This document shows, piece by piece, positions 1-8,091 of a stretch of DNA of 64,000 bases. The notes beneath the pieces were generated by a model that did not search any database, was not told the DNA's origin, and saw nothing but the letters and a program-made list of their open reading frames with translations. Position numbers and translations under genes: made by a program. The DNA lies in assembly GCA_900539325.1 (NCBI GenBank), contig UQCC01000005.1, positions 62,001 through 126,000 of the forward strand. Direction: 5' to 3'. Source of the DNA: an uncultured Eubacterium sp. Its GTDB lineage: Bacteria; Bacillota; Clostridia; Oscillospirales; Acutalibacteraceae. Position 1 is the first letter of the stretch; each line of letters starts with the position of its first letter.

Positions 1-809
1 CCTACAACTTTATTAAACGAAAATGTTTCGCCCGGTGCAAGAACTGTACCGTCTATTGCTTTTGAAGCAATCTTAAGATTTGTTGTTCTGTCCTTATTAT
101 TTACATAATGTGATGAATACTTTGCATAAGTTTTGGTAAAAGCACTGTTAAGTTTATTTGACCAAACGCCGCAAACCGGCTTATTATTTGCATCATAATT
201 AATTGCTCTTACTCTGACATAATACTTTTTGTTGTTATTGGCAACGGTAACGGTTTTTGACTTAACATTTTTGCCCTTAACAGTTACATACTTTACCCCT
301 GATTTAAAAGCACTGTCCTTAGAATACATAATTTGATACGCATTGCAAGATACAGTTGACCATTCAACAACGAGCTGTTTTTTATTCTTTGTACCGTAAA
401 CGGCAAGAAGTTTAACAGCCTTCGGAGGCGATACAGGCTTTGGTTTTGGAGTAACATCGTCATTGTCATCTTCATTTTCAACAATAGTAAATTCAACGGT
501 TTTTGAACCTGTATAATACGGTGAATCGGCAGTTGCGGTAACAGTAAGAGAAGCAATACCGACATTAGTGTTGTTTTCAAATTTTTCTGTATAATCTACA
601 TCCTTTGTAAGCAAAACATCGCCCACCATTACGGAATAATCCGGTGTAACAGGCTTACCTGTAGCCTCATACTCTGTAATACCGTTTTCAAAGGCGATAT
701 TAGCGTCCTTTAAATCTGTTTTGCTGTCATCTGCATATACAGGCATAGCTGTGGCAATGAGCAAAACAAGCGATAGAATAACTGCAAAAATTTTGTTTGT
801 TTTTTTCAT
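1..809 (-). CDS. Secreted VanW-domain protein, C-terminus beyond window edge
   Basis: The frame is open from an ATG at 809 to the window edge (269 codons), so the C-terminus is missing. An AGGAGG ribosome binding site lies 9 bases upstream. The protein starts with a signal peptide (MKKTNKIFAVILSLVLLIA, cleavage probably after VYA). It continues with an Ig-like segment (about residues 30-110), a Pro/Lys linker, an FN3-like segment (about 140-215), and then the start of a VanW-type domain with the conserved stretch APGETFSFNKVVG at the edge. VanW domains occur in cell-envelope proteins of Gram-positives; their biochemical role is not established. It starts 14 bases after the araD stop, so it may be transcribed with araBAD, although nothing in it suggests arabinose metabolism. 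Confidence 0.8.
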   Translation of the reverse strand, partial: MKKTNKIFAVILSLVLLIATAMPVYADDSKTDLKDANIAFENGITEYEATGKPVTPDYSVMVGDVLLTKDVDYTEKFENNTNVGIASLTVTATADSPYYTGSKTVEFTIVENEDDNDDVTPKPKPVSPPKAVKLLAVYGTKNKKQLVVEWSTVSCNAYQIMYSKDSAFKSGVKYVTVKGKNVKSKTVTVANNNKKYYVRVRAINYDANNKPVCGVWSNKLNSAFTKTYAKYSSHYVNNKDRTTNLKIASKAIDGTVLAPGETFSFNKVV

Positions 810-823
810 TAATATTTGTCCTC

Positions 824-1537
824 CTATTTATTTCCCTGACCGTAATAAGCGTTTTTGCCGTGCTTACGCTCATAATGCTTGTCAAGGAGATAATCTTCTA
901 TTCCGATATTTGAATCCTTGCTTAAAGCAGCAACGGATTCCGTTCGGTATGCCATTTTGCATACTTCCTCCAAAATCAGGGCATTTTCAACTGCTTTTTC
1001 GGCATTTTTACCCCAAGTGAAAGGACCGTGGCGGTGGATAAGAACAGCCGGGCACTCCTCCGGAGAAATACCTCTTTTGGCAAATTCCTCAACTATAACT
1101 TTACCGGTATTAAGTTCATATGCCGACTCAACTTCTTCCTTAGTGAGCCCTCTTGTACAAGGAACGGCACCGTTGGCAAAATCTGCATGAGTTGTGCCGT
1201 AAGCCGGGACATCTCTGCCTGCCTGTGCCCATGAGCATCCCCAAGACGAATGAGTATGAACAACGCCGCCTATATCTTTGAAGTTTCTGTAAAGTTCCAT
1301 ATGCGTAGGCGTATCGGAAGACGGATTAAGTTTACCCTCAACCTTATTTCCCTCAAGGTCCATAACAACCATATCATCGGCAGTCATTTTACTATATGGT
1401 ACACCCGATGGTTTTATTACAAAAAGTCCGCTTTCACGGTCAATCGCCGAAACATTGCCCCAAGTAAGTACAACCAAGCCGTACTCAACAAGTTTTAAAT
1501 TTTGTTCAAATACTTCTTTTTTTAACGCTTCTAACAT
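824..1537 (-). CDS. araD: L-ribulose-5-phosphate 4-epimerase
   Basis: A 237-residue class II aldolase-family protein. It interconverts L-ribulose 5-phosphate and D-xylulose 5-phosphate, the last step that feeds L-arabinose into the pentose phosphate pathway. The sequence shows the family's phosphate-binding start (LTWGNVSAID, with KPSGVPY) and metal-binding histidines in VVHTHS and in LIHRHGPF. Length is normal (about 230). It is the last gene of araB-araA-araD, 9 bases after araA. The neighbours settle the choice between AraD and the related UlaF/SgbE epimerases in favour of arabinose. Confidence 0.95.
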   Translation of the reverse strand: MLEALKKEVFEQNLKLVEYGLVVLTWGNVSAIDRESGLFVIKPSGVPYSKMTADDMVVMDLEGNKVEGKLNPSSDTPTHMELYRNFKDIGGVVHTHSSWGCSWAQAGRDVPAYGTTHADFANGAVPCTRGLTKEEVESAYELNTGKVIVEEFAKRGISPEECPAVLIHRHGPFTWGKNAEKAVENALILEEVCKMAYRTESVAALSKDSNIGIEDYLLDKHYERKHGKNAYYGQGNK

Positions 1538-1546
1538 TTTTACTCC

Positions 1547-3019
1547 TTACATACCGAGTTTGTATGCAACATCGTTATAAAACAATTCTTTTCTGAATTC
1601 GTTAATCTCTGTGTCCTTATTTATATGGATAAACTCAATGCCCATAATTTCGGCAAAATCACGCATATGCTCTGCATTAAGCGAATACGAAAGAACGCTG
1701 TGATGTGCACCGCCGGCATACATCCACGCCTCTGCCGAAGTTTGAAGGCAAGGAAGCGGTTTCCACAAAACACCTGCAACAGGAAGTTTTGGCATATCAT
1801 TTACCTGTTCCTTACATTCAACATCATTAACAATCATACGAAGTCTGTCGCCCATATCAACAAGAGTGACAACAATCGCATTGCCTGTTTGAGCCTTGAA
1901 TACCAAACGGGCAGGGTCTTCTCTGTCGCCTATACCGAGAGGGTGAACCTGAATTTTTGCTTTTTCAGATGCAATAGTTGGGCAAACCTCAAGCATATGT
2001 GAGCCAAGGAGCATCTCGTTGCCCGGCTCAAAATGATATGTATAATCTTCCATAAAGGCTGTACCGCCCTGCATACCCTCTGCCATAAGTTTCATAACAC
2101 GGGTCATAGCGGCAACTTTCCAGTCGCCCTCAGCACCGAAACCGTAGCCCTGACGCATAAGGTCCTGAGCGGCAAGACCTGGAAGCTGACGAAGTTCCTG
2201 CAAATCCTCAAAGTTTGTATGGAATGCACCAAATCCCTCTTTTTCAAGAAACTTTTTGATTGCAACTTCTTCCCTTGCCTGATACCTTACGGCATCAATG
2301 TTGTCGGTATCCATAATATAATTCTTTTCATATTCAGCCATTTGAGCATCGATTTCATCGTCGGTAACGGCATTAACGAGTTTAATAATATCGCCAACAC
2401 CGTAGTGGTCAACCTGCCAACCGAGTTTAATCTGCGCTTCAATCTTATCGCCGTCGGTTACGGCTACATTACGCATATTGTCGGAAATACGGAGAACACG
2501 AAGTTTACGGCTTTCCATAGCACCGACAGCGGCTCTCATCCAAGTGCCGATTTTGTCCTGAAGTGCTTCATCCTTCCAATAGCCTGCAACCGCCTTTTGC
2601 TTTAATCTCATACGAGCGGCAATATAACCGTGCTCTCTGTCGCCGTGTGCGGACTGATTAAGATTCATAAAGTCCATATCGATATCCTGCCACGGAATAT
2701 CTCGGTTATATTGAGTATTTACATGAAGAAACGGCTTTTTGAGAGCATTAAATCCAGCAATCCACATTTTAGACGGTGAAAAAGTGTGCATCCATGTGAT
2801 AACACCTGCACAGTGCTCATCATTGTTTGCCGCTTGCATAACATCCAAAATTTCTTTTGAAGTTTTTACACAAGGCTTCGCAACAACTTTACAAGGGAGT
2901 TTTTTGCTCCATTCGTCTGCCATTTCTGTTGCGTGAGAATTGATAGTTTCAAAAATATCTTCGCCGTAAAGGAACTGAGTGCCTACAACGAACCAAAATT
3001 CATAATTTTTAAGTGCCAT
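1547..3019 (-). CDS. araA: L-arabinose isomerase
   Basis: A 490-residue cytoplasmic enzyme converting L-arabinose to L-ribulose with a divalent metal, usually manganese. Family hallmarks are visible: the N-terminal FWFVVGTQFLYGE, the catalytic-region GFGAEGDWK, and metal-site histidines in the ...LLGSHMLEVCP and AGGAHHSVLS segments. Length matches the family (about 490-500). It lies 11 bases after araB and 9 bases before araD. A good ribosome binding site (GGAG) precedes the ATG at 3019. Confidence 0.97.
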   Translation of the reverse strand: MALKNYEFWFVVGTQFLYGEDIFETINSHATEMADEWSKKLPCKVVAKPCVKTSKEILDVMQAANNDEHCAGVITWMHTFSPSKMWIAGFNALKKPFLHVNTQYNRDIPWQDIDMDFMNLNQSAHGDREHGYIAARMRLKQKAVAGYWKDEALQDKIGTWMRAAVGAMESRKLRVLRISDNMRNVAVTDGDKIEAQIKLGWQVDHYGVGDIIKLVNAVTDDEIDAQMAEYEKNYIMDTDNIDAVRYQAREEVAIKKFLEKEGFGAFHTNFEDLQELRQLPGLAAQDLMRQGYGFGAEGDWKVAAMTRVMKLMAEGMQGGTAFMEDYTYHFEPGNEMLLGSHMLEVCPTIASEKAKIQVHPLGIGDREDPARLVFKAQTGNAIVVTLVDMGDRLRMIVNDVECKEQVNDMPKLPVAGVLWKPLPCLQTSAEAWMYAGGAHHSVLSYSLNAEHMRDFAEIMGIEFIHINKDTEINEFRKELFYNDVAYKLGM

Positions 3020-3030
3020 TGTTATTCTCC

Positions 3031-4602
3031 TTAAATATTTTCGTAAGCGGCAATTTCCGCTTTGAGTGCCGACTTATATAATTTCATATATTCGTTAAAG
3101 CCGTTTACATCGTTTTCATCAGGTGCAACGGTTTTACATTCGTTGTTTACGAATACTTTGTTATTGAGATATTCGTCAAGCGGTTCATCACCGTCAACAG
3201 CATATTTTGCAAGGACAGCCATACCCCATGCTCCGCCCTCGCCTGCCGTTTTCATAACGGCAACAGGACAATTCATTGCACCTGCCATAAGTTTTTGACC
3301 GACAAGCGGAGTTTTGAAAAGTCCGCCGTGACCCATAAGGCAGTCGATAGTGACATTTTCTTTTTCAAGAATTTCCATACCGATTTTGAGGGTTGCCATT
3401 GTTGAATAAATTTGCGAACGCATAAAGTTTGCAAGATTGAAATTTGCGCCCTGCGTTCTTACAAAAAGCGGTCTGCCGTCCTCTGTGTGAGAAACAGGTT
3501 CGCCCGAAAAATAATTTATATTAACAAGTCCGCCTGCATCAGGCTCGCCGTAAAGTGCTGCTTCATACAAAGCGTCGTAAAGCTCCGGCTTAGATATTTG
3601 CTTTCCTACAGCAGAAGCAAACTGACCGAAAACATTTACCCAATAATCAAGGTCCGTACAGCAGTTGTTGCAGTGCACCATTGCAACCGGCTTGCCCACA
3701 GGAGTTGTTACCATATCAATTTCTTCATACACCTTTGAAAGCTGATTTTCAAGAACAACCATTGAAAAAATCGAAGTACCTGCACTGACATTACCCGTTT
3801 TAACGGCTATTGCATTGGTAGCGGTCATACCCGTTCCGGCATCGCCCTCGGGAGGTGCCATAGGAACGCCCGATTTAAGAGTGCCCGACGGGTCAAGAAG
3901 CTTTGCGCCGTCTTCGGTAAGAGTACCGGCATTTTCACCTGCCACAAGAACCTTTGGCAAAATTTGAAGAATATCAATGTCAAGTTCTTTAACCTTAGGG
4001 ATAGAATTGAACTTTTTTGCCATTTGGGAATTATAATCGTTAACTGTGCTGTCTATTGGAAACATACCGGACGCTTCACCGACACCGACAACCTTTTGCC
4101 CCGACAGTTTGTAGTGAACATATCCTGCAAGAGTTGTAAGAAAAGCAATATTTTTTGTATGCTCCTCGCCGTTGAGAATTGCCTGATACAAATGGGCAAT
4201 GCTCCATCTTTGCGGAATGTTGAAATCAAAAAGTTCCGTAAGTTCTTTAGCCGCTACGCCTGTAATCGTATTACGCCATGTTCTGAACTCACAAAGCTGA
4301 TTGCCGTCTTTATCAAACGGAAGATAGCCGTGCATCATAGCAGAAAAGCCAAGTGACGCAAGATTTGTGATTTTTGAGCCGAACTTACTTTCACAATCAT
4401 AATTAAGATTTTTATAAGCATCCTGAAGCCCTGACCAAACATCATCAAGGCTGTATGTCCAAATGCCGTTTACAAGCTGATTTTCCCAGGTATGAGAGCC
4501 TGAAGCAATAGGATTAAAATCCTTGTCTATAAGCACTGCTTTTATTCGGGTTGAACCGAATTCAATACCCAAAGACTCCGTACCGTTAAGTGTGTAATTC
4601 AT
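3031..4602 (-). CDS. araB: Ribulokinase (FGGY family)
   Basis: A 523-residue FGGY-family carbohydrate kinase that phosphorylates L-ribulose with ATP. The N-terminal phosphate-binding motif LGIEFGSTRIKAVLID (about residues 11-26) and the C-terminal LMGHGGLFKTP and GEGGAWGMAVLAKYA nucleotide-binding stretches are present. It is the first gene of araBAD. The call as ribulokinase rather than xylulokinase rests on the adjacent araA and araD. A promoter is seen just upstream (4634-4662). No arabinose transporter or AraR regulator lies nearby in this window. Confidence 0.93.
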   Translation of the reverse strand: MNYTLNGTESLGIEFGSTRIKAVLIDKDFNPIASGSHTWENQLVNGIWTYSLDDVWSGLQDAYKNLNYDCESKFGSKITNLASLGFSAMMHGYLPFDKDGNQLCEFRTWRNTITGVAAKELTELFDFNIPQRWSIAHLYQAILNGEEHTKNIAFLTTLAGYVHYKLSGQKVVGVGEASGMFPIDSTVNDYNSQMAKKFNSIPKVKELDIDILQILPKVLVAGENAGTLTEDGAKLLDPSGTLKSGVPMAPPEGDAGTGMTATNAIAVKTGNVSAGTSIFSMVVLENQLSKVYEEIDMVTTPVGKPVAMVHCNNCCTDLDYWVNVFGQFASAVGKQISKPELYDALYEAALYGEPDAGGLVNINYFSGEPVSHTEDGRPLFVRTQGANFNLANFMRSQIYSTMATLKIGMEILEKENVTIDCLMGHGGLFKTPLVGQKLMAGAMNCPVAVMKTAGEGGAWGMAVLAKYAVDGDEPLDEYLNNKVFVNNECKTVAPDENDVNGFNEYMKLYKSALKAEIAAYENI

Positions 4603-4633
4603 CCTAAACTATCCCCTAAATAATATATAAATT

Positions 4634-4662
4634 ATTATACAAAATCATTACTTATAATTCAA
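4634..4662 (-). promoter_or_regulatory. Promoter of araBAD
   Basis: On the minus strand, TTGAAT (4657-4662) and TATAAT (4634-4639) are separated by 17 bases, about 32 bases before the araB start. A GGGGA ribosome binding site follows. No clear AraR operator was recognised. Confidence 0.65.
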
Positions 4663-4674
4663 TAAAATATTTGA

Positions 4675-5202
4675 TTATTTTATATATTTTTCGACTTTTT
4701 TCTTTAACTTAATTCTATACAATTTAAGAAGTAAAGTATACAACTTGTCAAAAACAGCAAAAACAAGATTTAGGCAAAGGACAAATACAACAATCCCCCA
4801 CTTGCCGAGCATATCGTCAAACGGTATGCCGAATACATAAACGCATAAAACCTGAGTGAGCACCATTGCGGCGTTAAAAGTAATAAATTTCAGAAGATAC
4901 GACAAAAACTTAGGTTTTATATCATTAATCTTATCTCTGATTAGTGGATAATAGCCAAAAAACAAGATATATAGGAGCACACATTCTTTATCATTCAAAA
5001 GAATAAAAGATATAATTGAAGTTGATATAAAAGTAAGCAATGCACTTTTTTGCGAAACTGAGTCTAAAAGAATAATCATAACAAGGCTTGCAACAAGAGG
5101 CATAGTGTAACCGAGCACCCAAAAAATCGAGCCTAAAAAAAGCATAACAACCGACAAAGCCGTTGCCACACCGGAATATGCTATAACCTTTGAATTTTTC
5201 AA
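4675..5202 (-). CDS. Small polytopic membrane protein, ECF S-component-like
   Basis: A 175-residue hydrophobic protein with about five predicted membrane segments (roughly residues 10-30, 33-52, 55-82, 100-125, 133-160) and a lysine-rich C-terminus. The start is a TTG at 5202 with AGAGGTG 5 bases upstream; no suitable ATG exists. The overall look (MKNSKVIAYSGVATALSVVMLF start, many small residues in the first helices) resembles small membrane proteins related to ECF transporter substrate-binding subunits, but I cannot name a substrate or family with confidence. It reads toward araB and ends just upstream of the araB promoter. Confidence 0.6.
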   Translation of the reverse strand: MKNSKVIAYSGVATALSVVMLFLGSIFWVLGYTMPLVASLVMIILLDSVSQKSALLTFISTSIISFILLNDKECVLLYILFFGYYPLIRDKINDIKPKFLSYLLKFITFNAAMVLTQVLCVYVFGIPFDDMLGKWGIVVFVLCLNLVFAVFDKLYTLLLKLYRIKLKKKVEKYIK

Positions 5203-5321
5203 ACAATCACCTCTTTATGATGTCTGATACATATTATATCAAATAAAACTGTCGAGTTGTGAATTAATCGTAAACATTATTACCAAATTATAAATATTTG
5301 TTTTGAATTCATTGAGAGGTA

Positions 5322-5350
5322 TTTACAAAAATGAGCAAATTAATTATAAT
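5322..5350 (+). promoter_or_regulatory. Promoter of the lipoprotein gene
   Basis: TTTACA (5322-5327) and TATAAT (5345-5350) with a 17-base spacer, 32 bases before the ATG at 5382. Confidence 0.65.
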
Positions 5351-5381
5351 TTAACTAAACAATTACACAAGAGGTGTTTTA

Positions 5382-6308
5382 ATGAGAAAAGCAATAGCGG
5401 TAGTTCTTGCAACTACAATAGCGGTTTCGGTTGCAATGATAGGTTGCTCGAAATCAAAAAATAATGAAGAAACCACAACGAAAACAGTTGACGGATTAAA
5501 GAACAACGAAGACACATTCAGCATTGAAGAAGAAACTGTAACGGACAAAAACGGAGAAGCAATTACAGACAAGAACGGAAACCCTGTCACCACACAGGTA
5601 ATGTACAAAGAAACGACCGACAAAAAAGGTAACAAAATAGCAGTAAAGATTGATGATAACGGCGAAGTTGTTACCGACAAAAACAAGAAGCCTGTAACTG
5701 TTCATACAACAAAGGCACCGAAAACTACTTCAACAACAGCGGTTTCTCTTCCGGACGAGTCTAGCACAATAACAACCGTTGCCCCGGACAAGGACATTGT
5801 TCCAAAAATAGATGACAGTACAAAGAGTGCATCATTTACCGAAGATGAGATAAAAGTTATTGAAGCTATGTTTGAGGTTCCGGGCATTTATGCTTCAAAT
5901 TACGAAAACTCGGACGGCGTTCCGCTTGATGCGGCAAAGCATGCTGCGATTTGGATGGCTCAAAGAGAAAATCTCAACACCAAAACATATGCGTCGGGTA
6001 CAATTGTTCTCGGACTATTCAAATTTTTCGGTCAAACAGTTGTTAACTTCAAAAACAACTGCGGCAAAAATGCTGAAATAACATACAATGCTTCAAATGA
6101 TACATTTACTATTCCGAGTGCAGAAAGTGCCGTACAAAAGGTAAGCATTGAAAAAGTAGAAGAATACTCACAAAAAAACAACAACAATTATTACAAGATT
6201 ACTGCCAAAGTTTCGGGATGTGACAAATCCAAGGTTGTTGCAGTAGTTCAAAAGAACAGACTTGAAAGCTCGCTCGGATTCAGCATCAAAGCGATGAGAT
6301 GGTCATAA
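5382..6308 (+). CDS. Lipoprotein with Thr/Lys-rich TDKNG repeats
   Basis: A 308-residue protein with a lipoprotein signal peptide: basic start, hydrophobic stretch, then Cys22 in SVAMIGCSKSK, so it should be anchored outside the membrane. Residues about 25-130 form a low-complexity, Thr-rich spacer with repeated TDKNG/TDKKG/TDKNK motifs. Residues about 150-308 are a globular domain (starting SFTEDEIKVIEAMFEVPG and ending in GFSIKAMRWS) that I do not recognise. The repeated acidic segments look a little like calcium-binding or cell-wall spacer repeats, but this is not proven. The gene stands alone on the plus strand with its own promoter and a strong terminator. Confidence 0.75.
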   Translation: MRKAIAVVLATTIAVSVAMIGCSKSKNNEETTTKTVDGLKNNEDTFSIEEETVTDKNGEAITDKNGNPVTTQVMYKETTDKKGNKIAVKIDDNGEVVTDKNKKPVTVHTTKAPKTTSTTAVSLPDESSTITTVAPDKDIVPKIDDSTKSASFTEDEIKVIEAMFEVPGIYASNYENSDGVPLDAAKHAAIWMAQRENLNTKTYASGTIVLGLFKFFGQTVVNFKNNCGKNAEITYNASNDTFTIPSAESAVQKVSIEKVEEYSQKNNNNYYKITAKVSGCDKSKVVAVVQKNRLESSLGFSIKAMRWS

Positions 6309-6323
6309 ACTAAATAAACATAT

Positions 6324-6361
6324 AACCCCGTAGTTTCAATGAAGCTACGGGGTTGTTTTTT
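6324..6361 (+). terminator. Rho-independent terminator of the lipoprotein gene
   Basis: Ten-base stem AACCCCGTAG / CTACGGGGTT followed by GTTTTTT, 15 bases after the stop codon. Confidence 0.9.
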
Positions 6362-6395
6362 ATAACGAAATGCCGAAGGTTATTCCTTTTATTTT

Positions 6396-6502
6396 CTCAG
6401 TCGTCATAAAGTGCGACAGCTTTACTGCGTAGACGCCCCCTTTTGTCTGCGTTGCAGACATTTCCCCCGATTAACGGGGGAATCACCTTACATAAGAGGA
6501 GC
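6396..6502 (-). repeat. Long-form dispersed palindromic repeat (copy 1)
   Basis: A composite element. The outer parts match the short repeat seen at 29916 and 62032 (CTCAGTCGT...CGACAGCT at one end, AAGAGGAGC at the other). The middle carries two extra hairpins (GTCTGC-GTT-GCAGAC and TTCCCCCG-ATTAA-CGGGGGAA). Positions 6411-6489 are identical, base for base, to 54531-54609 (79 bases). It lies between the converging ends of the lipoprotein gene and rpiB, 14 bases after the rpiB stop. Confidence 0.85.
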
Positions 6503-6516
6503 TTAAAAGGTTTAAA

Positions 6517-6969
6517 TTAATATAATTTTTCGCCGTTTTCGATAGCCGTAATTTGGTCTATTCTTGTTTGATGTCTGCCGCCCTCAAATTTTGTGTTGAT
6601 AAACACATCAACGAGTTCAAGTGCTGTGCCCTCACCGATTACACGGGCACCCATGCAAAGGCAGTTTGCATCGTTGTGAAGTCGGGTATACTTTGCACTG
6701 AAATAATCGCTACAACAGCAAGCTCTGATACCCTTTACCTTATTGGCAGCCATAGAAATACCGACACCTGTGCCACAACAAAGAATTGCCATATCGGCTT
6801 CACCCGCAGACACCTTATCACAAGCGATTTGAGCCGAAACGGCATAATCAAATCTTTCGGGAGAATAACAACCTACATCGATATAGTCAATCCCCTTTTC
6901 TTCAAAATGAGCACGAACAGCCTCTTTGAGAGGAAAACCTGCGTGGTCCGAACCTAAAACTATTGTCAT
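6517..6969 (-). CDS. rpiB: Ribose-5-phosphate isomerase B
   Basis: A 150-residue RpiB/LacAB-family isomerase interconverting ribose 5-phosphate and ribulose 5-phosphate. Visible motifs are the N-terminal LGSDHAGFPLKE, the active-site Cys in CCGTGVGISMAANK (about residues 64-77), and the HNDANCLCMGARV phosphate-binding region; the length fits. It is the last gene of fhs-tsaE-tsaB-rpiB, 11 bases after tsaB, with an AGGAG site before its ATG. It links with araBAD through the pentose phosphate pathway. Confidence 0.93.
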   Translation of the reverse strand: MTIVLGSDHAGFPLKEAVRAHFEEKGIDYIDVGCYSPERFDYAVSAQIACDKVSAGEADMAILCCGTGVGISMAANKVKGIRACCCSDYFSAKYTRLHNDANCLCMGARVIGEGTALELVDVFINTKFEGGRHQTRIDQITAIENGEKLY

Positions 6970-6980
6970 AATTATTCTCC

Positions 6981-7652
6981 TTATCTTTTTAATTTTAATT
7001 TCAATTCTCTTTCGGCTTGGCTCTGTCTTAAATAAACAGGCATAAGCGCCTTTGGAGAGATTGCATTTTTATTTTGTGCCGCCTTGGCAACGCCTACGGC
7101 ATTTTGATAAATTCGGTCATCATCGGCAAGAGTGCAATTCTCAAGTTCGATATTTTGAAAACAGAGTTTTGCTCCGTCGCCGGCTATAATCACCTTGTCG
7201 TACTGTTTAAGCTCATTCCGTAAATCTTCGATAGAAATTGCCCTATCATCGCAAAGACGCTCAACCTTACCGTTTTGGACTCTGAACAAAGCATTATAGA
7301 ACTGCATTCTTCTTGCGTCCATAACAGCACAAACAACAGCGTTTTTGTCAACAAAATTATACGCTATTGCCTCCAATGTTGAAACGGAATAGCACGGGAT
7401 GTCATCATTGAATGCAAGTCCTTTAACCGTTGCAACGCCGATACGAACACCTGTGAATGAACCCGGACCTGCTGTAATTGCAATTCCGTCAAGTTCGCTG
7501 TATTTGCGACCGTCCATAACTCTCGTAATCATAGGAAGCAATGTTTCGCTATGAGTAAGTCCCGAATTTACAAATTCACTTTTTATAATTTCATCGCCGT
7601 CAGTCAAAGCAACGGAAGCTGTGACGGCACTTGAATCCATTGATAAAAGCAT
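6981..7652 (-). CDS. tsaB: tRNA threonylcarbamoyladenosine biosynthesis protein TsaB
   Basis: A 223-residue ASKHA-fold protein. TsaB is the non-catalytic partner of TsaD in making t6A37 on ANN-reading tRNAs. The family start MLLSMDSSAVTASVAL, the GIAITAGPGSFTGVRIGVATVKGLA segment (shared with TsaD-type proteins) and the length support the call. It follows tsaE by 1 base, the usual pairing. TsaD itself is not in the window. Confidence 0.93.
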   Translation of the reverse strand: MLLSMDSSAVTASVALTDGDEIIKSEFVNSGLTHSETLLPMITRVMDGRKYSELDGIAITAGPGSFTGVRIGVATVKGLAFNDDIPCYSVSTLEAIAYNFVDKNAVVCAVMDARRMQFYNALFRVQNGKVERLCDDRAISIEDLRNELKQYDKVIIAGDGAKLCFQNIELENCTLADDDRIYQNAVGVAKAAQNKNAISPKALMPVYLRQSQAERELKLKLKR

Positions 7653-7653
7653 A

Positions 7654-8091
7654 TCAATCCTCGATATAATCTGATTTTAATTTGAAAATAAACCTACGGG
7701 TATTTTCATCAATTTTTTCTATTTCAATAATAACGGCGTCATCGGGCAGAGCACCGAAAACATTTTCGCTCCACTCGGCAAGAATGTAGGCATCCGTTTC
7801 GAGATAATCGAAAAAGCCTGTAGAATAAAGGTCATCCCAACTTTCAACCCTATACATATCAAAATGATAAACCCTTGCGTTTTCGCCGATATAATCATTA
7901 CATATGGCAAAAGTCGGTGAGGACACATCAGCATTGATGCCAAGTCCTTTTACAAAGCCGGTTGTAAAAGCGGTTTTGCCCATACCGAGTCCGCCGACAA
8001 AGCCAATCACACTGCCCTTTGGCAAAGTTTTGGCATAATCGCTCGCCATAGAAAGCGTTTCTTCATAGCTGTGAGTAATAACTTCTTTCAT
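7654..8091 (-). CDS. tsaE: tRNA threonylcarbamoyladenosine biosynthesis ATPase TsaE
   Basis: A 145-residue P-loop ATPase of the TsaE (YjeE) family, which regulates the TsaB-TsaD complex. The Walker A motif GGLGMGKT lies at about residues 34-41, followed by SSPTFAICNDY and the family signature FHFDMYRV and LAEWSENV stretches. The ATG overlaps the fhs stop by one base (TGATG), suggesting translational coupling. Confidence 0.94.
   Translation of the reverse strand: MKEVITHSYEETLSMASDYAKTLPKGSVIGFVGGLGMGKTAFTTGFVKGLGINADVSSPTFAICNDYIGENARVYHFDMYRVESWDDLYSTGFFDYLETDAYILAEWSENVFGALPDDAVIIEIEKIDENTRRFIFKLKSDYIED

Noticed and set aside
6411..6489. A CRISPR array, because of the repeated hairpins shared with 54531-54609.
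   Set aside because: The two copies are 48 kb apart and single, with no spacers and no cas genes.
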